Shown piece after piece: positions 1 through 8,073 of a stretch of DNA of 61,615 bases. The notes beneath the pieces were generated by a model. That model was not told the DNA's origin. It saw only the letters and a program-made list of their open reading frames with translations, and ran no database searches. The DNA is taken from the NCBI GenBank assembly GCA_019359015.1, contig JAHHID010000041.1, forward strand, positions 1-61,615. The letters are read 5' to 3'. Position numbers and translations under genes: made by a program. Positions within the stretch are counted from its first letter, which is position 1, and every line of letters starts with the position of its first letter. Source of the DNA: Spirirestis rafaelensis WJT71-NPBG6. Its GTDB lineage: Bacteria; Cyanobacteriota; Cyanobacteriia; Cyanobacteriales; Nostocaceae.

Positions 1-5
1 TAATT

Positions 6-52
6 GAGGGGGGAGAAAGGGGTTGCCGTCGGCAACCCCTTTCTCCCCCCTC
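6..52. repeat. Perfect 22-bp inverted repeat (hairpin)
   Basis: Two perfectly complementary 22-nt arms (6-27 and 31-52) are separated by three bases. The arms are G-rich and C-rich respectively. It lies downstream of the solute-binding protein gene that ends at 239, but is 187 bp away and has no T tract on that strand. It therefore fits a small palindromic intergenic repeat better than a simple terminator. Confidence 0.7.
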
Positions 53-70
53 CTAATGATTATCATTCTT
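52..70. promoter_or_regulatory. Fur-box-like palindrome
   Basis: The core AATGATTATCATT matches the classical 19-bp Fur consensus at about 14 of 19 positions. It directly follows the hairpin at 6-52. No gene start lies within 150 bp to the right, so any target would be a leftward gene outside the window. It could be chance in AT-rich sequence. Confidence 0.25.
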
Positions 71-238
71 ATAAAGATGCTGTCTTTTGTTTTTTTTGGA
101 ATATTTTATTCTTTGGAAGTCCCTTATGCGTTCATAACGACAGCTTGTGTTGTGGTAACAACAATAAAACTTTGTAGTCAGGACTTTAGCCGTGATTTAA
201 GAATTGAAGAGGACGCGCATTCCTCACTACTGCTTTCT

Positions 239-1519
239 TCACTCCATTGCTTGAATTTGCTTGTTGGCTTCTGTTTGCGATCGCACCATTGCCTGTTTTA
301 ATGGTTGTTGCCCAAGCATTGCGCTGACAAACTGGTTATCAAAGTTGTTCATAATCACTGCTGAATATTTACCTGCTTGCCAAGGTATGGCATAATCAAC
401 GCCTGTAACGAATGGCGATCGCATTAAGTCTTTTTCATAACCTAAATTAGACGCTACTGATTTGCGCGTGGGTAGTGCAAACCCCGTTGCTGTCCACTTC
501 TGCATTCCTTCTTTGCCTGTCAGATAAGACATCAACTCCCAAGCTTCTGCTTTGTGCTTGGCTTGTTTATTCATCACATAGGCAACTGTAAATGCCATCG
601 TGCCTTTTTTATCATTTATGCTCGGCACTTCTGCGGTAGCAAATTCCAGCTTGGGAAAGGTTTCTGTTAAATAGGGAATTGCCCAGTTACCCTCAATCAC
701 CATTGCTGCTTTGCCTTGACCAAACATTTCACTACCTGAGTTTGTCCCTACATCAGATTTTTGTGCCGAAGTACGGTCTTTTTGATATTGGTCTACGGCT
801 AACTGCAATCCTTGTAACCCAGTTTCACTCGCAAAGGCAGCATAACCATTTTCTGTCACAAGTTGCCCGCCAAAGGCTTTGATTTTATAAGCTTGACGCG
901 CTAATTCGGGAATTTCTCCGAAGCCGTATTGATCGATTCTACCGTCTCGATTACGATCCACTGTCAACTGCTTCGAGTCGCTGCGGAGTTCATCCCAAGT
1001 TGTGGGAGGACTGCTCAAATTAGCTGCGGCGAAAGCTTGTTTATTATAAAACAGTGCCAGTGTAGAATAATCTTTAGGCAAACCATAAATATGATTTTGG
1101 TATTTAAAGCTGTCGAGTAGCGTCTGTTGAAAGTCAGCTAAGTCAAATTCTGGTTTGATATAAGCCTCAAGAGGTTCTAAGACATCCTGACTCATCAAGA
1201 AAGGAGCCTCGAACACATCCAGATAAAATACATCGGGTGCAGCTTCGCCGACAAAGCGAGTTTTCATGACATCCATGTATTGGTCATTGATGACTTCATG
1301 CTTGACTTTTATGCCTGGATGCTGTGTCTCGAAGTCGTTTAATACCTGTCTTAACAATTTTTGTTCAGCCGGATTAGCTGCCCAACTGCTGAGTTTAACG
1401 ATAACTGGTGCTGTTGCAGTGGGTGCGCTTACAAGAGTTAGTTTTTCGCAAGCGAAAATTGTCAGGGCGATCGCTACTACTCCCAAAAATTTCCACACGT
1501 TGCTTATTATTCTTTCCAA
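239..1519 (-). CDS. ABC sugar transporter extracellular solute-binding lipoprotein (family 1)
   Basis: A 426-residue predicted periplasmic ligand-binding lipoprotein of the carbohydrate-uptake ABC class. The N-terminus has a short charged stretch, a hydrophobic segment and a lipobox-like IFAC ending at Cys24. The body has features typical of family-1 solute-binding proteins: an early DVFYLDVF stretch, the region around GLPKDYSTLALFYNKQAF, a central DRNRDGRIDQYGFG segment and a late GKAAMVIEGNWA motif. Length is normal for the family. No permease or ATPase partner lies nearby, so the rest of the transporter is outside the window or shared with another locus. Sugar-type substrate is inferred from family resemblance only. 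Confidence 0.9.
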   Translation of the reverse strand: MERIISNVWKFLGVVAIALTIFACEKLTLVSAPTATAPVIVKLSSWAANPAEQKLLRQVLNDFETQHPGIKVKHEVINDQYMDVMKTRFVGEAAPDVFYLDVFEAPFLMSQDVLEPLEAYIKPEFDLADFQQTLLDSFKYQNHIYGLPKDYSTLALFYNKQAFAAANLSSPPTTWDELRSDSKQLTVDRNRDGRIDQYGFGEIPELARQAYKIKAFGGQLVTENGYAAFASETGLQGLQLAVDQYQKDRTSAQKSDVGTNSGSEMFGQGKAAMVIEGNWAIPYLTETFPKLEFATAEVPSINDKKGTMAFTVAYVMNKQAKHKAEAWELMSYLTGKEGMQKWTATGFALPTRKSVASNLGYEKDLMRSPFVTGVDYAIPWQAGKYSAVIMNNFDNQFVSAMLGQQPLKQAMVRSQTEANKQIQAME

Positions 1520-1697
1520 AGGATTTTTCCTTTCACCAGCTTATAGCTTATCTAAGTCAGGATTTAAATTTTTGGAAGTTTAATTTTTGTTGAGAAATGC
1601 AAGTTAAGATAACGAACAATTACCAGCACAGCTTGGGAAAATCTAGTTCCTCGGCGACTGGATTATTGCTAAAAAGCTTTAACCACAGAGATAGTAA

Positions 1698-3146
1698 ATG
1701 GATTCTGTTGAGTTTGATATCCCTGCTCCCTTAGTTCCAGAAATTACTAACATAGCATTACCAGAAACAGTAATTTCTCCTAGCGCTAAAGTTGGAACAC
1801 GAGTTACTAAGGATGCTATTCGCACTTCATTGCGAGCCTCAACTATAGATAGTGCCTTCGCTGCGGTTTACACAATTACTACTACTGGCATTTTACTGAG
1901 TAATTTCCTAGTGGAGTTACATGCTAGTCCTGTGGCTATTGGGATGCTTACCTCAATCCCAATGTTGGTAAATCTGATTCAGCCAGTAGGTGCATATCTT
2001 TCAGAACGCATCACAAGCCGCTTCCGCTATTCTCTTTGGACTAATGGTCCGGCTCGCCTAGTGTGGCTAATTCTAGTACTTGGTATTGTAGCCTTCAGCT
2101 GGAGACTAGTTAATTCTCACCAACTGGTTATCTTGACGTTGGGAATTCTTGTAGTCAGTAATCTGTTTAACGGACTAGGAGGTGCATCTTGGCTAAGTTG
2201 GATGGCTCAGATAGTTCCCCGCAGATTGCGTGGGCGCTATTTTGGGTTACGCAACAGTGTAGGTAGCCTGACTAATTTAATTTGTGTACCTTTGGCGGGT
2301 CTAGCTATATCAAAATGGTATGGTGGCGCAATCCAAGGTTATGGTGTGGTTGTGTTTGTCGGCATTGTGTCGGCGATTGCCAGTTTGGGGTGTCAGTACT
2401 TTCAGCTTGATATTAATCCGCAGCAGCAAAATGCTTTACCCGATGGAATAAGTGAAAACAAGGCTCTTTCAATCGAAGTGGTTGATAGCGATTTGCCGAA
2501 TACCGAGAATATAGAAACAAAGAGTGATTTAGCTTTATCTGGAGATTCCAGTACTGGCAAAAGCATCCTCAAGGATTTTAACTTTTTGATGTTTCTGTTG
2601 TATTTCGGCTTATGGATGTTTGCCGTTAATCTCAGCGCTCCATTTTTTAACTATTACTTGTTGGACACGTTAGATATAGATGTCAGTTGGGTGACGATTT
2701 ACGGTAGCTTGCGGGCAGGGGCAACTTTAGTGATGCTTATTTTCTGGGGCAAGTTGGCAGATAAAATCGGCAATCGTCCCATCTTGATTTTCGTCGGGAT
2801 TGTGCTAGCAGTTACACCGCTGCTGTGGCTGTTAATTGGTAACAGTCAGCTTGATATCTGGCTATGGTTGCCGTTGTTACACATCCTTCTCGGCGTAACT
2901 TGGGCGGGTATTGACTTGTGTAATAACAACATCCAGCTAGGAATAGCACCAGTTAAACATCAGGCAATTTATTTTGCCATCGCTGCTGCGGTGGCTGGAG
3001 TTAGTGGTGCTTTAGGTACAACTATAGGCGGTTTCGTCGCCCAATTTTCTATTTATGGCGGCTTACTAGGATTATTTGCTATCTCTGTTATATTCCGGCT
3101 ATTAGCTTTGATTCCGCTCGCCTTTGTGCGAGAACCGAAACACTAA
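1698..3146 (+). CDS. MFS transporter
   Basis: A 482-residue polytopic membrane protein with two hydrophobic halves joined by a hydrophilic loop at about residues 245-295, the usual 6+6 Major Facilitator arrangement. The second half carries the loop KLADKIGNRP, resembling the conserved MFS loop 2-3 motif, and the first half has RRLRGRYFGLRNSVG after a transmembrane segment. About 60 N-terminal residues are hydrophilic. Substrate cannot be read from the sequence. It diverges from the solute-binding protein gene to the left, with a 178-bp spacer. Confidence 0.85.
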   Translation: MDSVEFDIPAPLVPEITNIALPETVISPSAKVGTRVTKDAIRTSLRASTIDSAFAAVYTITTTGILLSNFLVELHASPVAIGMLTSIPMLVNLIQPVGAYLSERITSRFRYSLWTNGPARLVWLILVLGIVAFSWRLVNSHQLVILTLGILVVSNLFNGLGGASWLSWMAQIVPRRLRGRYFGLRNSVGSLTNLICVPLAGLAISKWYGGAIQGYGVVVFVGIVSAIASLGCQYFQLDINPQQQNALPDGISENKALSIEVVDSDLPNTENIETKSDLALSGDSSTGKSILKDFNFLMFLLYFGLWMFAVNLSAPFFNYYLLDTLDIDVSWVTIYGSLRAGATLVMLIFWGKLADKIGNRPILIFVGIVLAVTPLLWLLIGNSQLDIWLWLPLLHILLGVTWAGIDLCNNNIQLGIAPVKHQAIYFAIAAAVAGVSGALGTTIGGFVAQFSIYGGLLGLFAISVIFRLLALIPLAFVREPKH

Positions 3147-3149
3147 TTA

Positions 3150-3275
3150 GGGGCATGGGGCATGGGGAATTGGGCATGGGGCATTGGGCGTTGGGCATTG
3201 GTAATTGGTGCTCCCCCTGCTCCCCCTGCTTCCCCTGCCTCCCCTGCCTCCCCTGCTCCCCTGACCCCTCTTCTA
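3150..3275. repeat. Short tandem repeat tract (GGGCATGG / CTCCCCTGC units)
   Basis: The spacer between the convergent MFS and accD genes holds repeated 6-9 bp units of the GGGCATGG type on one side and CCCCTGCCT type on the other. Such short tandemly repeated tracts are known between genes of heterocyst-forming cyanobacteria. Reading frames through it are low complexity and are not genes. Confidence 0.75.
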
Positions 3276-3288
3276 ATCCCTTGTTTTG

Positions 3289-4239
3289 TTACTCAACTGC
3301 GCTGGAACTTAATGATCTAGTTTCCCACAACACCATATGAGGGGTGGTTGGTGCTGGCTGGTGTAAGGAAATCAGCTGCGCTAGGGTGTTTTTTAACTGG
3401 GTACGGGGTACGATGTCATCCACAAAACCGTGTTTTAACAAATCTTCAGCAGTCTGAAAATCATCTGGCAATTTTTCGCGCAAGGTTTGCTCAATCACTC
3501 GCCGACCTGCAAAACCGATCATTGCTTTTGGTTCTGCCAAAATCATATCACCTAACATGGCAAAACTAGCAGTAACGCCGCCTGTGGTGGGATTGGTTAA
3601 AACGGGAATGTACAATAATCGTGCATCTCGATGGCGTTGTAGGGCTGCGGAGATTTTTGCCATCTGCATCAGTGAGAGCATTCCTTCTTGCATTCTTGCG
3701 CCACCAGAAGTGCAGATGATAACTACAGGATATCGCCGTTGAGTCGCTTGCTCAATTAGGCGGGTGAGTTTTTCGCCGACAACTGAACCCATGCTGCCAC
3801 CCATAAATCGGAAGTCCATGACTCCTAAAGCGATGGGTAAATTATTGATTTCGCCTAAACCAGTTTTTACAGCATCGATTAAGCCAAGTTTTTCTTGGGT
3901 TTCGCGCAAGCGATCGCTATAAGGTTTGCGATCGCGAAATTGCAGAGGATCACAGGGACGCAAATTCTCATCCATTGGTTTCCAAGTATTGGCATCTATC
4001 AATTGGCGGATGCGCTCATCACTATCCACTCGATTATGATGTCCACACTCAGTGCAAACCATTTGATTTGCCCTCAAGTCTTTGGCATATGTTAATACAC
4101 CACATTTGGGACATTTATTCCACAAGCCATCAGCAATTTCCCGTTCTTGGCGTTCAACACTGATAGAGCCTGATTTACGCCGATTTGCAAACCAATCTAA
4201 CAAAGACTTTAAACCGCGTGATTCTTCGTTGTTTGCCAT
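3289..4239 (-). CDS. accD: Acetyl-CoA carboxylase carboxyltransferase subunit beta
   Basis: The beta subunit pairs with AccA to transfer the carboxyl group from carboxybiotin to acetyl-CoA, the first committed step of fatty-acid synthesis. From the chosen ATG at 4239 the protein is 316 residues. It carries the N-terminal zinc ribbon of bacterial AccD (Cys43, Cys46, Cys62, Cys65) and the crotonase-fold core with [15 protein letters not shown] and [16 protein letters not shown]. An in-frame upstream start adds 14 residues (MICFEHST...) unlike AccD N-termini; [17 protein letters not shown] is the typical beginning. It stands alone, as is usual in cyanobacteria, where the acc genes are dispersed. 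Confidence 0.97.
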   Translation of the reverse strand: MANNEESRGLKSLLDWFANRRKSGSISVERQEREIADGLWNKCPKCGVLTYAKDLRANQMVCTECGHHNRVDSDERIRQLIDANTWKPMDENLRPCDPLQFRDRKPYSDRLRETQEKLGLIDAVKTGLGEINNLPIALGVMDFRFMGGSMGSVVGEKLTRLIEQATQRRYPVVIICTSGGARMQEGMLSLMQMAKISAALQRHRDARLLYIPVLTNPTTGGVTASFAMLGDMILAEPKAMIGFAGRRVIEQTLREKLPDDFQTAEDLLKHGFVDDIVPRTQLKNTLAQLISLHQPAPTTPHMVLWETRSLSSSAVE

Positions 4240-4854
4240 TTTTATCTTATGCAAGGGTGTACTATGTTCAAAACAGATCAATCCGCTTTGCGTGGTCTTT
4301 TATATAATTGTCCTTTGTGAATAAATATACGACGAATCACGATTGACAAATAACTCATGACCACTCATTCCAATTTATCTTCTAAGCACTAATCGACTTT
4401 TCGCATGCGCCTTTGGTGCCAGCTTAACGAAAATACATAAACCAATTCAAGTCTGTTGTTGCTTTTCTAGGGAATTTATCAGCAGTTTTGCAATCGATTG
4501 GTAGACACGAAGGTAATGGCAAAGGAGTTGTAGTAACAACCTCCAAATTAATAATTTTTGTTGCTTTATTGTGAATACCGGTGGTCAGATTCCCAACTTG
4601 TTACAGAAGTCGGGAATCTTGCAAGCCATCAGCCGTTAGTTTGGCGGATTACTAGCTGTTAAGAGGGTAAACAAGAGTCAGAACTTGATATTACCAAAAG
4701 GGAAATGACAGATGGCGTAATGGTGGTTACAGTCAGGTGTAGAGGATATGGAGTACGAGGAGACAAGGAGGAGTGGGGGAGTGGGGGAGTGGGGGAGTGG
4801 GGGAGTGGAGGGGGACATTTCTTTGTATTACCCATTCCCGATTCCCGATTCCCA
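4240..4854. other. Gene-free spacer with imperfect hairpin and G-rich tract
   Basis: No convincing gene is seen between accD and the prepilin peptidase gene. Around 4587-4618 there is an imperfect inverted repeat with outer arms GATTCCC/GGGAATC. Around 4770-4812 there is a GTGGGGGA-type tandem repeat, followed by a short repeat of ATTCCCG units. A frame through the latter part (4659-4928) is a repeat artefact. Confidence 0.5.
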
Positions 4855-5676
4855 TCAAGTAAGTGGGAAAAATAACCTGATATAGCTAGATAAAATTGCT
4901 TCGCCACCAAACAGAGCGATCGCAGCACCTAAAGCAAGAAAGGGACCAAAAGGCATCTTTTGTCCCCACTTCTTTTTTGATAATATAATTGCACTGCTAC
5001 CGACTAAGGCTCCGAGGGTACAGGCGAGAAAACCAGCTAAAAGCAAAAGCTTCCAACCTAACCAAGCTCCCATCATTGCTGCTAGTTTGGCATCACCTCC
5101 ACCCATCGCTGTTTTTCCAAAAGCGATTGAACCTGTTATGGCGATCGCATCAAATAACCATAAGCCTAATACTGCTCCCACTATCCCCCGCATCAAATGA
5201 TGAACTAGTCCACTCCAGCTAGCTTCTGGTAAAAAACCAACAATCATTTGAAACACAATCCCTAACACCAAGCCAGACTGAGTTAGTTGATTGGGAAGAG
5301 TCATAGTATCAAAGTCTATGAGTGATAGCGCCAATAACCAACTACAAAAAGCCCAATAGCCGATTGTCAAAATTGAAATTTTAAATACAAAGAAAACTAG
5401 TAAAAAAACAATGCCCGCTATGGCTTCTACCACAGGATAACGGACAGAAATCTTACTTTTACAATAACGACAGCGTCCTTTTAGCCACAGCCAACCTACC
5501 ACAGGAACGTTATCGTGTGCTTTTAGCTGTCTTAAGCAATGGGGACAGCGAGAAGGAGGGAAAAGAATCGACAATTTAGCAGGTAGCCGATAAACTACAA
5601 CGTTGATAAAGCTACCGATAGATGTACCCAAAGCGAAGACAATTACACTCGCTGGTACGAGTATCAAGAAGTCCAT
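4855..5676 (-). CDS. pilD: Prepilin peptidase (type IV leader peptidase)
   Basis: A 273-residue inner-membrane aspartic protease that cleaves, and usually N-methylates, type IV prepilins, needed for pili and natural transformation. The N-terminal methyltransferase-like part has the two-CxxC zinc motif (Cys44/47 and Cys69/72). The peptidase part has both catalytic aspartate sites: LIDFDTMTLPNQ (Asp121/123) and the GxGD motif as MGGGDAKLAAMMGAWLG (Asp195). About eight hydrophobic segments are visible. It is monocistronic with no pil genes adjacent, as in other cyanobacteria. Confidence 0.95.
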   Translation of the reverse strand: MDFLILVPASVIVFALGTSIGSFINVVVYRLPAKLSILFPPSRCPHCLRQLKAHDNVPVVGWLWLKGRCRYCKSKISVRYPVVEAIAGIVFLLVFFVFKISILTIGYWAFCSWLLALSLIDFDTMTLPNQLTQSGLVLGIVFQMIVGFLPEASWSGLVHHLMRGIVGAVLGLWLFDAIAITGSIAFGKTAMGGGDAKLAAMMGAWLGWKLLLLAGFLACTLGALVGSSAIILSKKKWGQKMPFGPFLALGAAIALFGGEAILSSYIRLFFPLT

Positions 5677-5689
5677 ATATATAGTTAGT

Positions 5690-5822
5690 TGTTGGTTGGA
5701 GCGTAGTTACTTGGAGCTTTGTTAGGAATTAGTTATTAGTTCAAAAATCCCTAACCACTAACCCCTAACTCCTAACTTTTAACTCCTAACCACTATCCAC
5801 TATCTACTAACTACTGACCACT
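5690..5822. repeat. Heptamer-type repeat tract (CTAACTC/CTAACCA units)
   Basis: The spacer is built from degenerate seven-base units such as CCTAACT, CTAACCA and CTATCCA, the classic short tandemly repeated repetitive (STRR) type of Nostocales genomes. Confidence 0.7.
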
Positions 5823-5824
5823 AA

Positions 5825-6085
5825 CTAATACATGTACGATTCAATCTGATTTAAAGGTACAAAACATTCTTGCGGTAACAGGACTGGTTGACTAGTAAAA
5901 ATTACCTTACCGCGAAGAGTAACTCGATTAATTGCTACTCCTGAAGCTTGTCCAACTATTTCGGGATGCACCTCGCAGTAAGTGTAGTAAATTTGTCCAG
6001 CCGATCTGATCACCGACGGATCGATTAAGGGTGGCTGGTTTTGTGAGTTGCTGGAATTCGCTTGCCCTTGTCGTAAAGCGTACAC
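5825..6085 (-). CDS. Small conserved hypothetical protein
   Basis: An 86-residue protein, not recognised by function. It has a Gln/Asn-rich start (residues 5-18) and then a compact region with GQIYYTYCEVHPEIVG and AINRVTLRGKVIF, which reads as coding and could form a small beta-rich fold. It lies upstream of the prepilin peptidase gene on the same strand, 150 bp away across a repeat-rich spacer, so cotranscription is uncertain. No transmembrane segment is seen. Confidence 0.55.
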   Translation of the reverse strand: MYALRQGQANSSNSQNQPPLIDPSVIRSAGQIYYTYCEVHPEIVGQASGVAINRVTLRGKVIFTSQPVLLPQECFVPLNQIESYMY

Positions 6086-6474
6086 TAGTTGTTTTATTTG
6101 CTTTCTAAGTTTGTATCTAGTGTATATGAAAGTTTGAAAAAACAGTTGCCAAATTGTCCAACTTTAAAATTGATTAGGGATTGGGTACTGGTAAAAAACA
6201 GATCATTCACATGAATCAGTTTCCTAGTCCCTAATAACCCAAGTTGCTGGTTATGCGACTCTAGGTGCTGTGCATCCAAAGAGCCATGCGATCGCATGAA
6301 AAAATAGCGGTTGTGCGCTTATGCAACCGAGACAGACTTACTATCAAATCAGTATAAAAAACTACTTAGCAAACAAATGTTTATTTTAGTGACTTAAATA
6401 TTTAATCTTGGTCGTTGGCTTAAAAGCATAGTAAAGTACTTTTCTTTAAGATGCGTTTGCCCTGCCTCGCTTTC

Positions 6475-6669
6475 TTATCTTGCAACCGGGGATGCATTAA
6501 GATTAGCAACCAACCCATAAGTTGATGCATACTCTTCTAACTCTTGCAAATCGAGTGTGCCATTTTTATCGGCATCCGCACCATTCACTTCTTTAGGTAT
6601 TTTTAATAATATAAATGCAAACTTTTCAAAGAAGTAGGAAAGAAAAGTACTATTTGAAATTTTTATCAA
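6475..6669 (-). CDS. Small EF-hand-like protein (possible remnant)
   Basis: A 64-residue reading frame with one near-perfect EF-hand calcium loop, DADKNGTLDLQE. Asp1, Asp3, Asn5, Gly6, Asp9 and Glu12 occupy the canonical positions. Only the helix after the loop (LEEYASTYGL) is good; the preceding part is not a clear E helix. It could be a single-EF-hand mini-protein or the 3' end of a decayed calcium-binding gene. No partner EF-hand is found nearby. Confidence 0.45.
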   Translation of the reverse strand: MIKISNSTFLSYFFEKFAFILLKIPKEVNGADADKNGTLDLQELEEYASTYGLVANLNASPVAR

Positions 6670-7113
6670 AACAGAATAAAGGCGTCAGTCGCCAGAATTC
6701 AGAATTGAATTCTGTGTGACTGGCGGATGAATCAAAGGGTTTAATACCCCCACTAAATTTTCGATTTAGTGGTCAACAAGAAAGTGGTGGGTCTGAATCC
6801 CCCACTCATTGATTCTGACTCCTGAATTCTGACTTCTGAATTCTTCTTCAAGATTCTTAAGAAGTTAGAATTTCTGTGTTGACAAAATCAATTCCCGGCT
6901 GAAGAAGTTATTAATAACTGCTACAAAGTGCAAAATAACTGATATCAACAGGAGTTCTTGTGAATCTAGCTTAAACAATGATACACATAATTCTTATTTT
7001 GTCAATATTTAAACTTTAGTATAAAAAAATCGGGATTTAACCAAAGGCAGAAACACCACAAGCGCTACATAAGTCCTATGATTAGCTCAAGCGCCACATT
7101 TAAATATCTGTGA
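6670..7113. other. Gene-free spacer with repeats
   Basis: No gene is seen. The stretch holds an inverted repeat around 6690-6725 built on GCCAG/CTGGC ends with GAATTC centres, a TTCTGACTCCTGAATTC-type short repeat at 6816-6845, and an AT-rich leader before the cytochrome gene. Confidence 0.45.
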
Positions 7114-7650
7114 GTGAGAGGAATGTCAAATCTTGTCAAGCGCAAATCCCGCCCAACAAAGCGAAAATTCATCGGTTTAATGGTGATAATTTTAGCGTGG
7201 AGTCTGGCTATGGGCTGGCTTCTGGCTTTGGCAAGTAACGTTCAAGGTGCTACAAATGTAGTCGGCACAGTTGACGTAGTGCCAGCGCAATTCCAGTTAG
7301 GACAAGAATTATATTTAGAAAATTGCTCTAATTGTCACATTCCGATTCCACCGGCTGTTTTTCCCACCCAAACCTGGAAAAATCTACTGCAAGATTCGCA
7401 GCACTACGGCGCACAACTCAAACCTTTAGTCGATCCACCGCGCATCCTGGTGTGGAGATATCTCTCAACTTTTTCTCGTGCCCAGCTACGAGACGAACAA
7501 ACACCTTACCGCCTCAGCGATTCACGCTATTTTAAAGCTTTGCATCCCAAAGTCCAACTACCACGCCCCATACAAGTAGGTAGCTGTGCCAGTTGTCATC
7601 CTAGCGCGACCGACTTCAACTTTCGTAGCCTATCGCCAGAGTGGAAGTAG
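7114..7650 (+). CDS. Membrane-anchored diheme cytochrome c
   Basis: A protein of up to 178 residues with a basic N-terminus, one hydrophobic helix (about residues 25-45, signal or anchor) and two heme-binding CXXCH motifs, CSNCH in the first half and CASCH near the C-terminus. It is therefore an exported thylakoid-lumen or periplasmic electron carrier; its partner is not evident. A GTG at 7114 or an ATG at 7123 could be the start; the purine-rich stretch just before the ATG is too close to act as its ribosome site, so the GTG is retained. It is followed by a G/C-rich repeat tract. Confidence 0.85.
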   Translation: MRGMSNLVKRKSRPTKRKFIGLMVIILAWSLAMGWLLALASNVQGATNVVGTVDVVPAQFQLGQELYLENCSNCHIPIPPAVFPTQTWKNLLQDSQHYGAQLKPLVDPPRILVWRYLSTFSRAQLRDEQTPYRLSDSRYFKALHPKVQLPRPIQVGSCASCHPSATDFNFRSLSPEWK

Positions 7651-7800
7651 GGGAAGTGGGGGAGTGGGGAATTTGAAGAGGGGGAAAGGGAAAAGGGGAA
7701 AGGGAAAGGAATTAATTTTTCATCTGCCCCTGCTTCCCCTGCCTCCCCTGCCTCCCCTGCTCAAGAAAGCTCCCCCTGCCTCTCCTCTCCCCCTCCTCCA
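7650..7800. repeat. GGGGAAGTGGGGG / CCTCCCCTGC repeat tract
   Basis: Low-complexity tandem units (AGGGGAAAGGG, then CCTGCCTCCCC) form a rough inverted repeat downstream of the cytochrome gene. It is the same style of tract as at 3150-3275. Confidence 0.65.
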
Positions 7801-7899
7801 CTCCGCAAGTAGGGCGATCGCTACAGTAGCATGGTTGGCTATAACCTTCTTTGCTGAAGGCAAAATGATACTATGAAATAAGTTTCAAATTATAAAATA

Positions 7900-8073
7900 T
7901 GAGTTAAACCAATCGTAGAGTAAACTGATTGGCTCGACGAGCGTGATGTTTTTGAGTTAATTCTCATTTTCAACCCATCGACGAGCGAGACACGGCTCGG
8001 TTGGGTTAAATGCTTATAATAAATGCCAAACCTTTAATCCTCATCCCCTCTTGATTTAGTTGAATAACCTGCC
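7900..8073. promoter_or_regulatory. secA upstream region with inverted repeats
   Basis: A small hairpin (ACCAATC/GATTGGC, about 7909-7935) and a second inverted repeat with arms AACCCA and TGGGTT around 7972-8008 precede secA. The motif TCGACGAGCG occurs in both. They could be leader structures or repeats; no defined riboswitch is recognised. Confidence 0.3.

Noticed and set aside
23-301. 92-codon plus-strand frame at the left edge
   Set aside because: It starts inside the hairpin at 6-52, overlaps the end of the solute-binding protein gene and has no recognisable domain.
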